Source of the DNA: Anaerolinea thermophila
GTDB lineage: Bacteria > Chloroflexota > Anaerolineae > Anaerolineales > Villigracilaceae
Assembly: GCA_022729775.1 (NCBI GenBank)
Contig: DZBA01000051.1
Coordinates: 8,746-13,963, forward strand
DNA: 5,218 bases
Direction of reading: 5' to 3'
The notes under the pieces were generated by a model. That model was not told where the DNA came from, ran no database searches, and worked only from the letters and a program-made list of their open reading frames with translations. Below, piece after piece: positions 5,206 to 5,218 of the stretch (positions are counted from its first letter, which is position 1; each line of letters opens with the position of its first letter). A program made the translations under genes and the position numbers.

Positions 5206-5218
5206 CCGCGCACTACTA

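Noticed and set aside
4995..5213. 72-aa minus-strand reading frame overlapping the hisS 5' end
   Set aside because: It is out of frame with hisS, basic and low in family character, and covers the well-supported hisS start and leader. It reads as a shadow frame.
1..5218. Mobile elements, CRISPR arrays, toxin-antitoxin, defence or phage genes
   Set aside because: No transposase, integrase, spaced repeats or small paired genes are seen on either strand; all long frames are explained by housekeeping or signalling genes.

Overview
The window is about 50% GC bacterial chromosomal DNA. Codon use, the Cys/His-type M20D hydrolase, the corrinoid-linked methyltransferase and the HisRS subtype together suggest an uncultured Chloroflexota of the Anaerolineae type. 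That placement is inferred from gene character; no marker in the window proves it.

Layout. (1) Bases 1-39 may be the last codons of an upstream gene, followed at once by an inverted repeat (40-77) that overlaps a candidate promoter. (2) 119-1276 (+) encodes an M20D amidohydrolase (amidase/deacetylase/carboxypeptidase type). (3) 1281-1344 is a perfect 15-bp inverted repeat that ends in a T-run. (4) 1365-2234 (+) encodes a methyltetrahydrofolate:corrinoid methyltransferase and is closed by a very strong intrinsic terminator (2242-2278). (5) A near-consensus promoter starts inside the T-tract of that terminator and leads to 2369-3703 (+), a membrane-bound HAMP-GGDEF diguanylate cyclase with a GTG start. 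(6) On the minus strand, read right to left, are hisS (5119-3842), then tRNA-His(GTG) (3809-3737), then one shared terminator whose U-tract overlaps the stop codon of the convergent cyclase gene. (7) The right edge holds a divergent promoter that fires out of the window.

How the genes work together. The three plus-strand genes look like independent transcription units, with amide hydrolysis, one-carbon transfer and c-di-GMP signalling as unrelated functions. The clear functional pair is hisS with tRNA-His: the synthetase and its cognate tRNA lie 32 bp apart in the same orientation. The tRNA also appears to have its own promoter inside the end of hisS and the short gap, so both read-through from hisS and independent transcription are possible.

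No mobile element, CRISPR array, phage gene, toxin-antitoxin pair or defence system is visible, and I do not see a previously undescribed system. The most interesting signals are regulatory: the hisS/tRNA-His arrangement, the dyad repeats at 40-77 and 1281-1344, and the fused terminator/promoter at 2242-2306. The HisRS also has variant catalytic motifs.
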